Shown here: in pieces, positions 7,842-16,665 of the stretch
Layout: each line of letters starts with the position of its first letter
Position numbering within the stretch: position 1 is the first letter of the stretch
NCBI RefSeq assembly: GCF_027474525.2
Contig: NZ_CP114882.2
Location: 1,550,001 to 1,614,000 of the forward strand
DNA: 64,000 nt
DNA from: Flavobacterium lacustre
GTDB taxonomy: Bacteria > Bacteroidota > Bacteroidia > Flavobacteriales > Flavobacteriaceae
Direction of reading: 5' to 3'
Program-made: the position numbers and the translations under genes
Notes under the pieces: generated by a model
The model's database searches: none
Seen by the model: only the letters and a program-made list of their open reading frames with translations
Told to the model about the DNA's origin: nothing

Positions 7842-10226
7842 ATGAAAAAAATGAAAAAAGTACTTCTCGGTTTACTTGCTGTTGTTGTTCTCCTTGTGTT
7901 GGGGTTATGCATTTATGGTTTTTATTTGAAACCCAAATACGAAGGCGAAGTACAATTGAAAAATATTGAGAAAGAAACAACCGTTTATTTTGATGAGTTT
8001 GGTGTGCCACACATTTACGCTGATAATTCAAAGGATGCTATGGAAGCTTTGGGTTACGTACATGCGCAAGATCGATTGTGGCAAATGGAGTTGATGCGTC
8101 GTATAGCACCCGGACGATTATCAGAAATTTTTGGTTCGGTTGCCTTGAAAAACGACACCTTTTTTGCAGGATTAGGAATCGAAGAAGCTTCGGCTGTAGC
8201 AATTGCAGCTTTGGATAAAAAAAGTCCAAGTTACCAATTGACTTTGGCTTATCTTGACGGAATAAACCAATATATCGAAGAAGGAAAAACGCCTGTTGAG
8301 TTTCAGTTAATTGGTGTGAAGAAAGAAAAATTTACCTTAAAAGATGTCTATAATATTTTTGGATATATGTCTTTTAGTTTTGCCATGGCGCAGAAATCAG
8401 ATCCGTTATTAACAGATATTCGGAATAAATACGGAATCGATTATCTCAAGGATTTTGGTATTGATGGTTCTTTTAACACAACTCGAATTAAAAATGCCAA
8501 AGAAAAACCACAGGAATACAGTGCCATCGCAAAATCGATTGCTTCACTTTTAGAACAATCGCCAATTCCACCTTTTATAGGAAGTAACAGTTGGGTAATT
8601 GCGCCCGAAAAAACGAAAAATGGAAAAGTGATTTTTGCCAATGATCCACATATTGGATTTTCGCAACCGGGAACTTGGTATGAAGCACATTTGGTAACGC
8701 CGGATTTTGAATTGTATGGCTGTTATTTGGCGGGAACTCCATTTCCTTTGTTAGGACATAACAGGGATTATGCGTATGGTTTGACGATGTTCGAAAATGA
8801 TGATATTGATTTGTATCAGGAGGAAAACGATGCAAAAGATGCTAAAAAATACAAAACACCAACAGGTTTCAAAGATTACGAAATCAGAAAAAAAATTATA
8901 AAAGTAAAAGATACTTCGGATGTGATTTTGAATCTAAAAGTGAGTCGACATGGTCCAATTGTAAATGATTTGATAGATGGTTTAAATAAGAATCAACCGG
9001 TGGCTTTGTCTTGGATTTATACGCAACAGCCCATACAGATTTTGGACGCTGTTTATATTCTTTCACATGCAAAAAATAAAGATGAATTTCATAAAGGAGT
9101 CGCGCTCATTGCTGCACCCGGATTGAATGTAATGTATGGCGATGCCAAAGGAAATGTGGCTTGGTGGGCAACGGGTAAATTGTATAAGCACAATGAAGGT
9201 GTAAATACCAACTTTATTTTGAATGGTGCCAACGGACATGATGATATTACAGAATATTTGGATTTCTCCAAAAATCCTTCGGCAGTAAATCCAGATTGGA
9301 AATATGTGTATTCGGCAAATAATCAGCCGGAACCAATAGACGGATTTTTGTATCCTGGATATTATCTTCCAGAAGACAGAGCCAGAAGAATTATGCAATT
9401 ATTAGATCCAAAATCCAATTGGGATAAAGAAGCGGTGAGTAAAATGATGTTCGATAATACTTCGGCAGTTGCTCCAGAGGTGGTTCAAGAATTGATTTCA
9501 ACTGTAGATTACAACGCTCTTTCTAAGAATGAAAAAGAAGCGATTACTATTTTGAAAGCTTGGAAAGGTTCTAATAATCTGGAAGATGTTGCGCCAACGA
9601 TTTACAACAAATGGATTTATTTGTACTTAAAAAATACTTTTGAAGACGAATTAGGTTCGGCTAATTTTAAGCAGTTTTTAGGAACTCATATTATGAAGCA
9701 AATAATTGCAAAACAAATGGCAAATGAAAATTCACTTTGGTGGGATAATATAGCTACCAAAGGAAAGAAAGAAACCAGAAGTCAAGTGCTGTCGAAATCT
9801 TTCAAAGAATCTATTTTAGCTTTAGATAAACAGTTGGGTAATTCCGTTTCAGGTTGGACTTGGAATAAAGTCCACACTTTAGAACATCAGCATCCTTTGG
9901 GGAAAGTGGCCGCTTTAAGACCTTATTTTAATGTTGGCCCATTTGCTGTTTCGGGATCAACGGAAGTGATTAATAATTTGTTTTTTGATTTTACCGAAGA
10001 TGGAAAATATGTGGTTAAAGGCGGTCCTTCGACTCGAAGAATCATTGACTTTTCGGATGTTGAAAACAGTTGGAGTATTTTGCCAACAGGACAATCAGGA
10101 AATCCGCTTAGTTCACATTATAATGATCAAGCGGAACTTTATAATGCTGGAAAATTCAGAAAGATGAAAATGAATAAAGAAGAAATTATAAAAACGTCAA
10201 CAAAATTGGTTTTTATTCCACATTAA
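7842..10226 (+). CDS. Penicillin acylase-family Ntn hydrolase (acylase)
   Basis: 794 aa, the usual size for an S45 penicillin/AHL acylase precursor. An N-terminal hydrophobic segment (residues 7-29) exports it to the periplasm. The alpha chain contains YVHAQDRLWQMELMRRIAPGRLSE. The autoproteolytic junction is GSNSWVIAPEKT, making Ser248 the predicted N-terminal nucleophile of the beta chain. It is followed by NDPHIGFSQPGTWYE and GTPFPLLGHNRDYAYG, all family signatures. Substrates in this family include beta-lactam side chains, acyl-homoserine lactones and other amides; which applies here cannot be read from sequence. A second ATG lies three codons in (7851) and either could start translation. 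The upstream region is shared with the divergent photolyase operon. Confidence 0.92.
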   Translation: MKKMKKVLLGLLAVVVLLVLGLCIYGFYLKPKYEGEVQLKNIEKETTVYFDEFGVPHIYADNSKDAMEALGYVHAQDRLWQMELMRRIAPGRLSEIFGSVALKNDTFFAGLGIEEASAVAIAALDKKSPSYQLTLAYLDGINQYIEEGKTPVEFQLIGVKKEKFTLKDVYNIFGYMSFSFAMAQKSDPLLTDIRNKYGIDYLKDFGIDGSFNTTRIKNAKEKPQEYSAIAKSIASLLEQSPIPPFIGSNSWVIAPEKTKNGKVIFANDPHIGFSQPGTWYEAHLVTPDFELYGCYLAGTPFPLLGHNRDYAYGLTMFENDDIDLYQEENDAKDAKKYKTPTGFKDYEIRKKIIKVKDTSDVILNLKVSRHGPIVNDLIDGLNKNQPVALSWIYTQQPIQILDAVYILSHAKNKDEFHKGVALIAAPGLNVMYGDAKGNVAWWATGKLYKHNEGVNTNFILNGANGHDDITEYLDFSKNPSAVNPDWKYVYSANNQPEPIDGFLYPGYYLPEDRARRIMQLLDPKSNWDKEAVSKMMFDNTSAVAPEVVQELISTVDYNALSKNEKEAITILKAWKGSNNLEDVAPTIYNKWIYLYLKNTFEDELGSANFKQFLGTHIMKQIIAKQMANENSLWWDNIATKGKKETRSQVLSKSFKESILALDKQLGNSVSGWTWNKVHTLEHQHPLGKVAALRPYFNVGPFAVSGSTEVINNLFFDFTEDGKYVVKGGPSTRRIIDFSDVENSWSILPTGQSGNPLSSHYNDQAELYNAGKFRKMKMNKEEIIKTSTKLVFIPH

Positions 10227-10254
10227 TCTGTCCACAGAAAGCTGTTGATTTTAA

Positions 10255-10301
10255 AAAGACAACCACAAAAGATTTTAATTTGTGGTTGTCTTTTTTTACT
10301 T
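10255..10301. terminator. Bidirectional terminator between convergent genes
   Basis: Arms AAGACAACCACAAA and the complementary TTTGTGGTTGTCTT, followed by seven T on the plus strand, with A-rich sequence on the other side. Confidence 0.8.
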
Positions 10302-10664
10302 TTTAAAAATAAAGTAAACCGCTAAAACCAAAAATAGTAACCCAACAGCGTGATTCCATCTAAAGGTCTCATTTTTAAAAAAGAGTAAGGAGAAAACAAC
10401 AAAAATGACCAAGGTGATTACTTCCTGAATTACTTTGAGCTGCATTAATGAGAATGGACCACCGTTTCCTTCAAAACCAATTCGGTTAGCGGGTACCTGA
10501 AAGCAATATTCAAATAAAGCCAATCCCCAACTAATTAGGATTATGCTGATTAATCCGGCGTTTTCAAACCATTTCAATTCTTTGAATTTAAGATGACCAT
10601 ACCATGCCAATGTCATAAAAAGGTTTGATAAGACTAAAAGTCCAATAGTAGCGTAAGTTTTCAT
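10296..10664 (-). CDS. DMT-type small membrane protein (DUF486)
   Basis: About 122 aa starting MKTYATIGLLVLSNLFMT, with four predicted transmembrane helices (roughly residues 5-23, 33-52, 70-92 and 100-120). The length and the motifs TLAWYGHL, SWGLALFEYCFQVPANR and GGPFSLMQLKVIQEV are those of the DUF486 family of the drug/metabolite transporter clan. The open frame continues upstream to 10730 inside the ATPase gene, but the ATG at 10664 follows that gene's stop by one base and is the sensible start. It is therefore likely co-transcribed and translationally coupled with the HerA-like ATPase. Substrate unknown. Confidence 0.85.
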   Translation of the reverse strand: MKTYATIGLLVLSNLFMTLAWYGHLKFKELKWFENAGLISIILISWGLALFEYCFQVPANRIGFEGNGGPFSLMQLKVIQEVITLVIFVVFSLLFFKNETFRWNHAVGLLFLVLAVYFIFKK

Positions 10665-10665
10665 T

Positions 10666-12174
10666 TTATTTTTTAAGCATTTTTGATAAAATACCAAATG
10701 CACCTCGAATAAAAGAGGCGCTGGTAACAACTTTTAAAACTGATTTTGTGACAACACTAGCGGTACTTGGTTCGCTGTTTTCCTGCTTTTGGTCTTGCGT
10801 TTCAGAAACTTGCTCTTGAGCAACAGCAATTTTTTTGATGAGCATTTCATAAGCACTTTCACGATCAATAACCTCGCTATATTTTTTTACAAGTTTCGAT
10901 TTTGAATTAATTTCCTGAATTTCACTTTCAGTCAAAATGTCCATTCGGCTCATCGGTGCACGCATCATTGTGGCTACCAGAGGTGTTGGAATTCCTTTTT
11001 CGTTCAAAGCCGTAACTAATGCTTCTCCGATACCAAGACTGGTAAGCACTTCGTCCGTTTTATAATACTCTGATGTTGGGTAATTATCAGCCGTTTGTTT
11101 GATAGCTTTTCTGTCATTAGCGGTAAAAGCTCTCAAAGCATGTTGAATTTTTAATCCTAATTGCGCCAAAACGCCGCTGGGAATGTCCATTGGATTTTGA
11201 GTAATAAAATAAATACCAATTCCTTTGGAACGAATTAATTTTACAATAGTTTCAATTTGTTCCAATAATGCCTTACTGGCTTCGTTAAAAATCAAATGGG
11301 CTTCGTCTATGAAAATGACTAATTCCGGTTGGTCAGAATCTCCTTTTTCTGGCATTTGTTGGTATATTTCGGCCAAAAGACTCAACATAAATGTCGAGAA
11401 TAATTTGGGTTTGTCCTGAATATCAGTAAGGCGAATGATATTAATATATCCTTTTCCGTTTTCATCAATGCGCATTAAATCATCAATCTCAAAAGACTTT
11501 TCGCCAAAAAATAAGTCGGCACCTTGTTGTTCTAGTTCGATTATTTTTCTTAAAATTGTTCCCGTCGTTGCAGTAGAGATTTTTCCGTAACTAGCGGTGA
11601 TTTCGTCTTTTCCTTCTTCGGTAATATAATTGATGACTTTTTTAATGTCTTTTATATCTAATAAAGGAATTGTGTTGTCATCGCAGTATTTAAAAATTAC
11701 TGAAATCACTCCGGCTTGAGTATCATTTAAATCTAAAATCCGAGAGAAAAGAACTGGTCCAAATTCGGATATAGTCGCTCGTAGACGTACGCCGTTTTGC
11801 TCTGATAAAGTCAGTAACTCAACTGGAAAACCGGAAACGTGATATGGAATGTTTATTTTTGCGTGGCGTTCCGTGATAAAAGATTTTTCTTCTCCTTCTT
11901 TTGCAATTCCACTAAAATCACCTTTAATATCCATCATCAAAACAGGAATTCCAAACGAAGATAATTGTTCAGAAAGCACCTGAATAGTTTTTGTTTTTCC
12001 GGTTCCTGTGGCTCCGGCAATTAACCCATGGCGGTTTAATGTTTTTAAAGGTATTTTTACAGGAACATCTGCAATTGCCTCGCCATCAAGAATTGCTCCG
12101 CCAAGAATAATGCTTTCTCCCTTAGAAAGGTACCCATTTGTAATGTCTTCAATAAATGTTGTTTTTGTGCTCAT
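10666..12174 (-). CDS. HerA-like (DUF853) P-loop ATPase
   Basis: 502 aa. Walker A GATGTGKT lies at residues 54-61, MMDIKGDFSG follows shortly after, and Walker B LVIFIDEAHLIF lies in the middle, followed by SKGIGIYFITQNPMDIPSGVLAQLG. This is the conserved core of HerA/DUF853 ATPases, DNA-translocase or helicase-like cytosolic proteins related to FtsK/HerA. The C-terminal 80 residues are charged, with a basic tail (IRGAFGILSKMLKK). No nuclease such as NurA is adjacent, so a classical HerA-NurA pair is not present. The ATG at 12174 is preceded by about 375 bp shared with the divergent exbB operon. Family firm, role unknown. Confidence 0.88.
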   Translation of the reverse strand: MSTKTTFIEDITNGYLSKGESIILGGAILDGEAIADVPVKIPLKTLNRHGLIAGATGTGKTKTIQVLSEQLSSFGIPVLMMDIKGDFSGIAKEGEEKSFITERHAKINIPYHVSGFPVELLTLSEQNGVRLRATISEFGPVLFSRILDLNDTQAGVISVIFKYCDDNTIPLLDIKDIKKVINYITEEGKDEITASYGKISTATTGTILRKIIELEQQGADLFFGEKSFEIDDLMRIDENGKGYINIIRLTDIQDKPKLFSTFMLSLLAEIYQQMPEKGDSDQPELVIFIDEAHLIFNEASKALLEQIETIVKLIRSKGIGIYFITQNPMDIPSGVLAQLGLKIQHALRAFTANDRKAIKQTADNYPTSEYYKTDEVLTSLGIGEALVTALNEKGIPTPLVATMMRAPMSRMDILTESEIQEINSKSKLVKKYSEVIDRESAYEMLIKKIAVAQEQVSETQDQKQENSEPSTASVVTKSVLKVVTSASFIRGAFGILSKMLKK

Positions 12175-12551
12175 AGTAATTTGAATTTAAAGACGCTGCA
12201 AGATATTATTCTTATCTTGAAAGTGATGGTTTATTATAATAACCGTAAAATTGAACCTTATTTATTGTTAATAGTTAAAATATTTATCTCTTTAGTTTTA
12301 CCCCTTTTTATTGAGGGATTATTCTAATAATCATCCAAATCGTGTTTTATTGGTATTAAAAAATTAATTTACTTGAGTTTTTTCAAATAAATCCCGTCAA
12401 ATAAATCCCGACTCATTTTTCTTTGAATAAAATTAACTATAATTAAATTAAAAAAAGTTTTTTTATTTGAACTAAAAATATAAATTTGCTCTACTACAAG
12501 TTTATTTAAACATAAAATAAAATTATTTAAAACTATTAAAATTAAAAAAAA
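12175..12551. other. Intergenic region between the divergent ATPase and exbB operon
   Basis: This 377-bp AT-rich stretch has no gene. It contains a 14-bp tandem duplication of TCAAATAAATCCCG (12383-12396 and 12397-12410) and a TAAATTTG -7-like element (12481-12488) about 63 nt before the exbB start. No -33 TTG at the right distance is visible, so the exbB promoter is only tentatively placed. Confidence 0.5.
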
Positions 12552-13370
12552 ATGGCAAACGTTAAAAAAGAAAGCAGTTCAAACGGAGGAGGAATGATTT
12601 CAGGAATCATCATTGTAGCATGTATTACAGTTGGATGGATAATATGGAATTTCATCATGGGTGCAGGGTCAAATTTTGAAGGCGGAGTAAATACAGGTCA
12701 TCCACTACCAGGAAACTATTTGGCAATGGTATACAAAGGAGGTCCAATTGTACCGATATTATTAGGATGTTTATTGATGGTAATTGTTTTTTCTTTCGAA
12801 AGATATTTTGTTATCTCTAAAGCTTCAGGAAAAGGAAGTTTAGATGTTTTTATGAAAAAAGTACAAGTAAGCATCAATGGTGGTAACATCGACGAAGCTA
12901 TCGCTGCTTGTGACAAACAACAAGGTTCAGTTGCAAATGCAATTAAATCTGCTTTGGTAAAATACCAAGATGTGAAAAAAGAAGGTTTTGATAGCGAAGT
13001 AGCTTCAGAAATGATTCACAAAGAAATCGAAGAGGCAACTTCATTAGAAATGCCAATGTTAGAAAAACACATGACTATTCTTTCTACATTAGTTTCTTTA
13101 GGAACTCTTGCAGGATTATTAGGAACAGTAACAGGGATGATTAAAGCGTTTGGTGCATTAGCATCTTCAGGTACTCCAGATCAGGCTATGCTTGCAAACG
13201 GTATCTCAGAAGCACTTATCAACACTGCAACAGGAATTTCTACTTCTGCTTTAGCAATTGTTATGTACAACCTGTTTACTTCAAAAATTGATACTTTAAC
13301 TTACTCTATCGACGAAGCAGGTACAGCAATTGTAAATACTTACAGAAAATACAGAGGAAGTTTAAAATAA
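12552..13370 (+). CDS. exbB: ExbB/TolQ/MotA-type proton channel subunit
   Basis: 272 aa inner-membrane protein. An N-terminal helix (residues 15-38) is followed by a second around residues 60-85 (GGPIVPILLGCLLMVIVFSF) and two more in the C-terminal half (LSTLVSLGTLAGLLGTVTGM and the LINTATGISTSALAIVMYNLF region), as in ExbB. ExbB and ExbD convert the proton gradient into force on TonB, which drives outer-membrane TonB-dependent transporters such as the SusC protein in this window. It is the first gene of a tightly packed operon with two exbD paralogues and tonB. Confidence 0.94.
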   Translation: MANVKKESSSNGGGMISGIIIVACITVGWIIWNFIMGAGSNFEGGVNTGHPLPGNYLAMVYKGGPIVPILLGCLLMVIVFSFERYFVISKASGKGSLDVFMKKVQVSINGGNIDEAIAACDKQQGSVANAIKSALVKYQDVKKEGFDSEVASEMIHKEIEEATSLEMPMLEKHMTILSTLVSLGTLAGLLGTVTGMIKAFGALASSGTPDQAMLANGISEALINTATGISTSALAIVMYNLFTSKIDTLTYSIDEAGTAIVNTYRKYRGSLK

Positions 13371-13445
13371 TTAATAATAGTTTATTAAATGATATCGCTT
13401 TTTAGAGAAGTGTACTCATTGATAAATATTAAAAAAAAACAATAA

Positions 13446-14063
13446 ATGGCTAAAATAAAAATGTCCAAAAAGGCAGCGTCTATTGATATGACTGCCATGT
13501 GTGATGTAGCTTTTCTATTGCTTACTTTCTTTATTTTAACTGCAACAGCTAAAGTACCTGAAGCATTGCCGGTAGATACACCGCAATCTACAAATAGTGC
13601 AAAATTACCAACATCAGATTTGGCGATTATCACTATTGGTAAAGGGAAAGGGGTAGTATTTTATGATCTAAAAGGGAGAGAAGTTCGTAAAAGAGCTCTT
13701 GAATTGATGGGGCAAAAATATGGAGTTACTTTTACAGAAGATGAGTCTGCTAAATTTGCTTTAATGGATGATTTCGGTGTTCCTTTAGAGAACCTGAAAA
13801 GTATCATTGCAATGAAAGCTGCTGACAGAAGTAAAGCAGATCAGCCGGGTATACCAAAAGATTCTTTAAATAATCAATTGGCAGAATGGATTCAGAATTC
13901 TCGTATAGCAAATATTGAGCTTAACGATAAAGAGTTACAATTTGCTATCAAAGGGGATGCTAAAGAGCAGTATCCTGCGATTAAGAAAGTGATGGATGTC
14001 TTGCAGAATCAAAAAATCAATAATTTTAATTTAGTTACGGGTTTACGATCTAAGAATTTTTAA
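13446..14063 (+). CDS. exbD: ExbD/TolR biopolymer transport protein 1
   Basis: 205 aa. A short cytosolic N terminus is followed by one transmembrane helix containing IDMTAMCDVAFLLLTFFIL, in which the Asp of the CDVAF motif is the proton-relay residue of ExbD. A periplasmic domain follows. It is longer than typical proteobacterial ExbD (about 140 aa), as is common in Bacteroidetes. It lies 75 bp after exbB and 19 bp before a second exbD; paired, diverged exbD genes are usual for this phylum. Confidence 0.92.
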   Translation: MAKIKMSKKAASIDMTAMCDVAFLLLTFFILTATAKVPEALPVDTPQSTNSAKLPTSDLAIITIGKGKGVVFYDLKGREVRKRALELMGQKYGVTFTEDESAKFALMDDFGVPLENLKSIIAMKAADRSKADQPGIPKDSLNNQLAEWIQNSRIANIELNDKELQFAIKGDAKEQYPAIKKVMDVLQNQKINNFNLVTGLRSKNF

Positions 14064-14082
14064 TTAAAAAATATACACTAAA

Positions 14083-14649
14083 ATGGCTGAATTAAATACC
14101 GGCGACGGTGGTGGTGGCAAAGGTGGAAAAGTAAGAAGTAAAAAGCAAAATTCAAAAGTAGATTTAACTGCTATGGTGGATTTGGCATTCTTATTGATTA
14201 CATTCTTTATGCTTACGACAACGTTGTCTAAACCTCAATCCATGGATTTGGCTTTGCCAGATAAAGAAACTGATAAAGATCCTACTAAAAAAGATGTTAA
14301 AGTTGATGAGAATCGTACAATGACAATTTTAATGGGTGAAAACAATAAATTAGTTCGTTACGTAGGGATTTTAGCGACTCCTGTTGCAGGAGGAGCTCCT
14401 AAAGATTTTGCTTATGGTAAAGAAGGAATTCGTAAAGAATTAATTGCTAGAAAGAAATTAGTTCTTGCTTATTCTACTGCAAAAGGAAAACCAAAAAATG
14501 GAATCATTGTGATTATCAAACCAGGTAAAAAATCCAACTATCGTAACCTTGTTGATGTGTTAGATGAGATGGCTATTGTAGGAGTTGATACTTATGCAAT
14601 CGTTAATGAAATTTCTCCAGAAGAACAAAAATTGTTAGAAGGAAAATAA
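14083..14649 (+). CDS. exbD: ExbD/TolR biopolymer transport protein 2
   Basis: 188 aa. The N terminus is glycine- and lysine-rich (GDGGGGKGGKVRSKKQ). A transmembrane helix follows with VDLTAMVDLAFLLITFFML, whose Asp corresponds to the essential proton-binding residue. The periplasmic part includes MTILMGENNKLVRYVG and a C-terminal VDVLDEMAIVGVDTYAIVN. It differs clearly from the first ExbD, so the two probably form a hetero-oligomer rather than being a recent duplication. It is within the exbB-tonB operon. Confidence 0.92.
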   Translation: MAELNTGDGGGGKGGKVRSKKQNSKVDLTAMVDLAFLLITFFMLTTTLSKPQSMDLALPDKETDKDPTKKDVKVDENRTMTILMGENNKLVRYVGILATPVAGGAPKDFAYGKEGIRKELIARKKLVLAYSTAKGKPKNGIIVIIKPGKKSNYRNLVDVLDEMAIVGVDTYAIVNEISPEEQKLLEGK

Positions 14650-14688
14650 GAGCAATCTTATGACTCAATAACCTAATAATTATTAAAA

Positions 14689-15486
14689 ATGAAATTAGAT
14701 ATATATAAAAAGCAGTGGCTTGATATCGTATTTGAAGGTCGTAACAAACTTTACGGAGCTTATGAGTTACGAAAATCAAATCCAAAAACGATGTGGAGAT
14801 CACTTGTGATAGGATCTTTAATTTTTGCTCTTACTGTAAGTGCACCAATGATTGCTAATTTACTTCCGGATGCATCAGCTGATGATGAAGCTTTGAACGT
14901 AAAATTAACTGCAATCAAATTGCCACCTAAGAAAGAAAAACCAAAAGAAAATCTTCCACCACCTCCACCACCTCCACCAAAAGTAGATCAAGTGAAATTT
15001 GTGAAGCCAGTAGTGGCAAAAGCAGAGGAAGTTACAGAAGAACCGCCTAAAATCACCGAGATTAAAGACAAGAAAATTGGTAGTGAAACAATAAAAGGTG
15101 ATCCAGATGCTGAATTAACTGTTGAACCTGTTGGTACAGGTACAGCAGCGGTTGTAGAAGAAGTTGATAACACGATTTATAATACTGCTGGTATTGAAGT
15201 GAAACCTGAATTTCCAGGTGGAATGGAAAAATTCTATTCTTATGTAGGTAAGAATTATCAAGCTCCCGAAGAAGAAGGTTTAAAAGGTAAAGTTTACGTG
15301 ACTTTCGTTGTTGAAAAAGACGGATCTTTGACAGATATTAAAGTAATCAGAGATATAGGTTACGGAACAGGAAAAGAGGCTATACGCGTTTTAAACAAAT
15401 GTCCTAGATGGAATCCAGGAGAGCAAAATGGTAAAAAAGTTAGGGTACTTTACTCTCTGCCTATTACTATTCAATCTGCAGAATAA
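14689..15486 (+). CDS. tonB: TonB energy transducer
   Basis: 265 aa. The N terminus (VFEGRNKLYGAYELR) is typical of Bacteroidetes TonB and precedes a transmembrane helix at about residues 38-58. Next come a proline/lysine periplasmic spacer with eight consecutive prolines and a C-terminal TonB domain (KPEFPGGMEKFYSYVGKNY, GKVYVTFVVEKDGSLTDIKV, GTGKEAIRVLNKCPRW). TonB spans the periplasm and pulls on TonB-box segments of outer-membrane receptors. Its stop codon overlaps the ATG of the next gene by one base, indicating translational coupling. Confidence 0.95.
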   Translation: MKLDIYKKQWLDIVFEGRNKLYGAYELRKSNPKTMWRSLVIGSLIFALTVSAPMIANLLPDASADDEALNVKLTAIKLPPKKEKPKENLPPPPPPPPKVDQVKFVKPVVAKAEEVTEEPPKITEIKDKKIGSETIKGDPDAELTVEPVGTGTAAVVEEVDNTIYNTAGIEVKPEFPGGMEKFYSYVGKNYQAPEEEGLKGKVYVTFVVEKDGSLTDIKVIRDIGYGTGKEAIRVLNKCPRWNPGEQNGKKVRVLYSLPITIQSAE

Positions 15487-15716
15487 TGATTAAAAACTTA
15501 ATTGATAGTTTTCAGAAGAAATCGCTTAAAGGGCGATTTCTTCTCGTTATAGGAATTTTGTTTTTTCTCATTTATTTAGTTTTAGGTTTATTTATTATCT
15601 TTATGAAGAATTTCCCAATTCAAATGCAATATGGGTATAGAATAGCTTTTGGTGTTGTTCTTATTGTGTATGCATTTTTTAGGTTTGTGCGAATTATTAA
15701 CGATAATAATGATTAG
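15486..15716 (+). CDS. Small two-helix membrane protein of the tonB operon
   Basis: 76 aa. Two hydrophobic stretches (about residues 19-39 and 49-68) separated by a short loop; no known motif. The ATG overlaps the tonB stop and the gene ends 3 bp before the PstS-like gene, so it is firmly within the operon. The function is unknown; its position suggests an accessory of the Ton complex or the lipoprotein that follows. Confidence 0.75.
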   Translation: MIKNLIDSFQKKSLKGRFLLVIGILFFLIYLVLGLFIIFMKNFPIQMQYGYRIAFGVVLIVYAFFRFVRIINDNND

Positions 15717-15719
15717 ACT

Positions 15720-16649
15720 ATGAAAAATTATGCAAAATTCTCGTATTTTATTGCCGTATTAGTGGTTGTTATGTTTTTTGCTTGCAACCAGTCAAGTAAT
15801 TCAAAAGACAATAAAGAAACTATACTTAAAGGAACTACAACTGTTTTAGTTGATGAAACATTAAAGCCAATAATCGAAGATCAAATTGAAGTGTTTGAGA
15901 GTAGGTATGTTGGGACCACAATTAACTTGGATGCTAAATCTGAGAATGAAGTTATTCGGGCACTTGTTAAGGATACAGCGAGTATAGCTATTTTATCAAG
16001 AACATTGACCAGTGACGAAATGAACGTTTTTGCAAATAAAAAAATTACCCCAAAAGTAACCAAATTTGCTACAGATGCCGTCGCTTTCATATCCAGTAAA
16101 AATACTAATGATACTTTAGTTGCGTTAAATGATATAGTTGCTTTCATGCAAGGCAAACCTGTAACGGCTATCAAAGGGTTGGTTTTTGATAATCCAAATT
16201 CAAGCACAGTTAGGTATATGAATGCATTAGCTGGAATTAAATCAATTCCTAAAACAGGCGTTTTTTCATTTAAAACTAATGATGAAGTTATTAAGTTTGT
16301 TTCCCAAAATGAAGGTATGATTGGAATAGTTGGCGTTAATTGGTTGTCACAACCTACACCAGCGATGAAAGAGGTTGTTGATAAAGTGAATATATTGAGT
16401 GTAAAAGGGAAGTTAGATTCAAACTATTATTCTCCTACTCAAAATAATATTGCAGAAGGAAAATATGCTTTGGCACGCGATTTGTATATTATCAATTGTC
16501 AGGGGTATTCTGGTTTAGGAATGGGGTTCGCTTCTTTCGTAGCAGGAGACATCGGTCAGAGAATTGTTTTGAAATCAGGATTGTTGCCTGTTAGAATTCC
16601 TCCAAGAAAGCTTAATATCAGAAAAGAAATCAACAATGATAAAAAATAA
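15720..16649 (+). CDS. PstS-like periplasmic phosphate-binding-type lipoprotein
   Basis: 309 aa. A lipoprotein signal peptide ends in FFACNQSS with the lipidated Cys at about residue 22. The mature part resembles the PstS/PBP-like domain: KGTTTVLVDETLKPI, SIAILSRTLTSDE, GLVFDNPNSSTVRYMNALAG, EGMIGIVGVNWL, YALARDLYIINCQGYSGLGMGFASF. In classical systems PstS delivers phosphate to an ABC importer, but no pst genes are adjacent. Its place in the exbB-tonB operon, before a TPR protein, is a recurring Bacteroidetes arrangement and points to a different or unknown ligand. Confidence 0.82.
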   Translation: MKNYAKFSYFIAVLVVVMFFACNQSSNSKDNKETILKGTTTVLVDETLKPIIEDQIEVFESRYVGTTINLDAKSENEVIRALVKDTASIAILSRTLTSDEMNVFANKKITPKVTKFATDAVAFISSKNTNDTLVALNDIVAFMQGKPVTAIKGLVFDNPNSSTVRYMNALAGIKSIPKTGVFSFKTNDEVIKFVSQNEGMIGIVGVNWLSQPTPAMKEVVDKVNILSVKGKLDSNYYSPTQNNIAEGKYALARDLYIINCQGYSGLGMGFASFVAGDIGQRIVLKSGLLPVRIPPRKLNIRKEINNDKK

Positions 16650-16665
16650 ATTAATTATATTAAAG

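Noticed and set aside
9063..9398. 111-codon minus-strand open frame
   Set aside because: It lies wholly inside the penicillin-acylase-type gene on the opposite strand and shows no motif.
10666..12174. HerA-NurA type defence or repair pair
   Set aside because: Only the ATPase is present; the adjacent gene is a DUF486 membrane protein and no nuclease or other defence gene is nearby.
15720..16649. Phosphate transport (pst) locus
   Set aside because: Only a PstS-like lipoprotein is found; no pstC, pstA, pstB or phoU genes, and the gene is embedded in the tonB operon.
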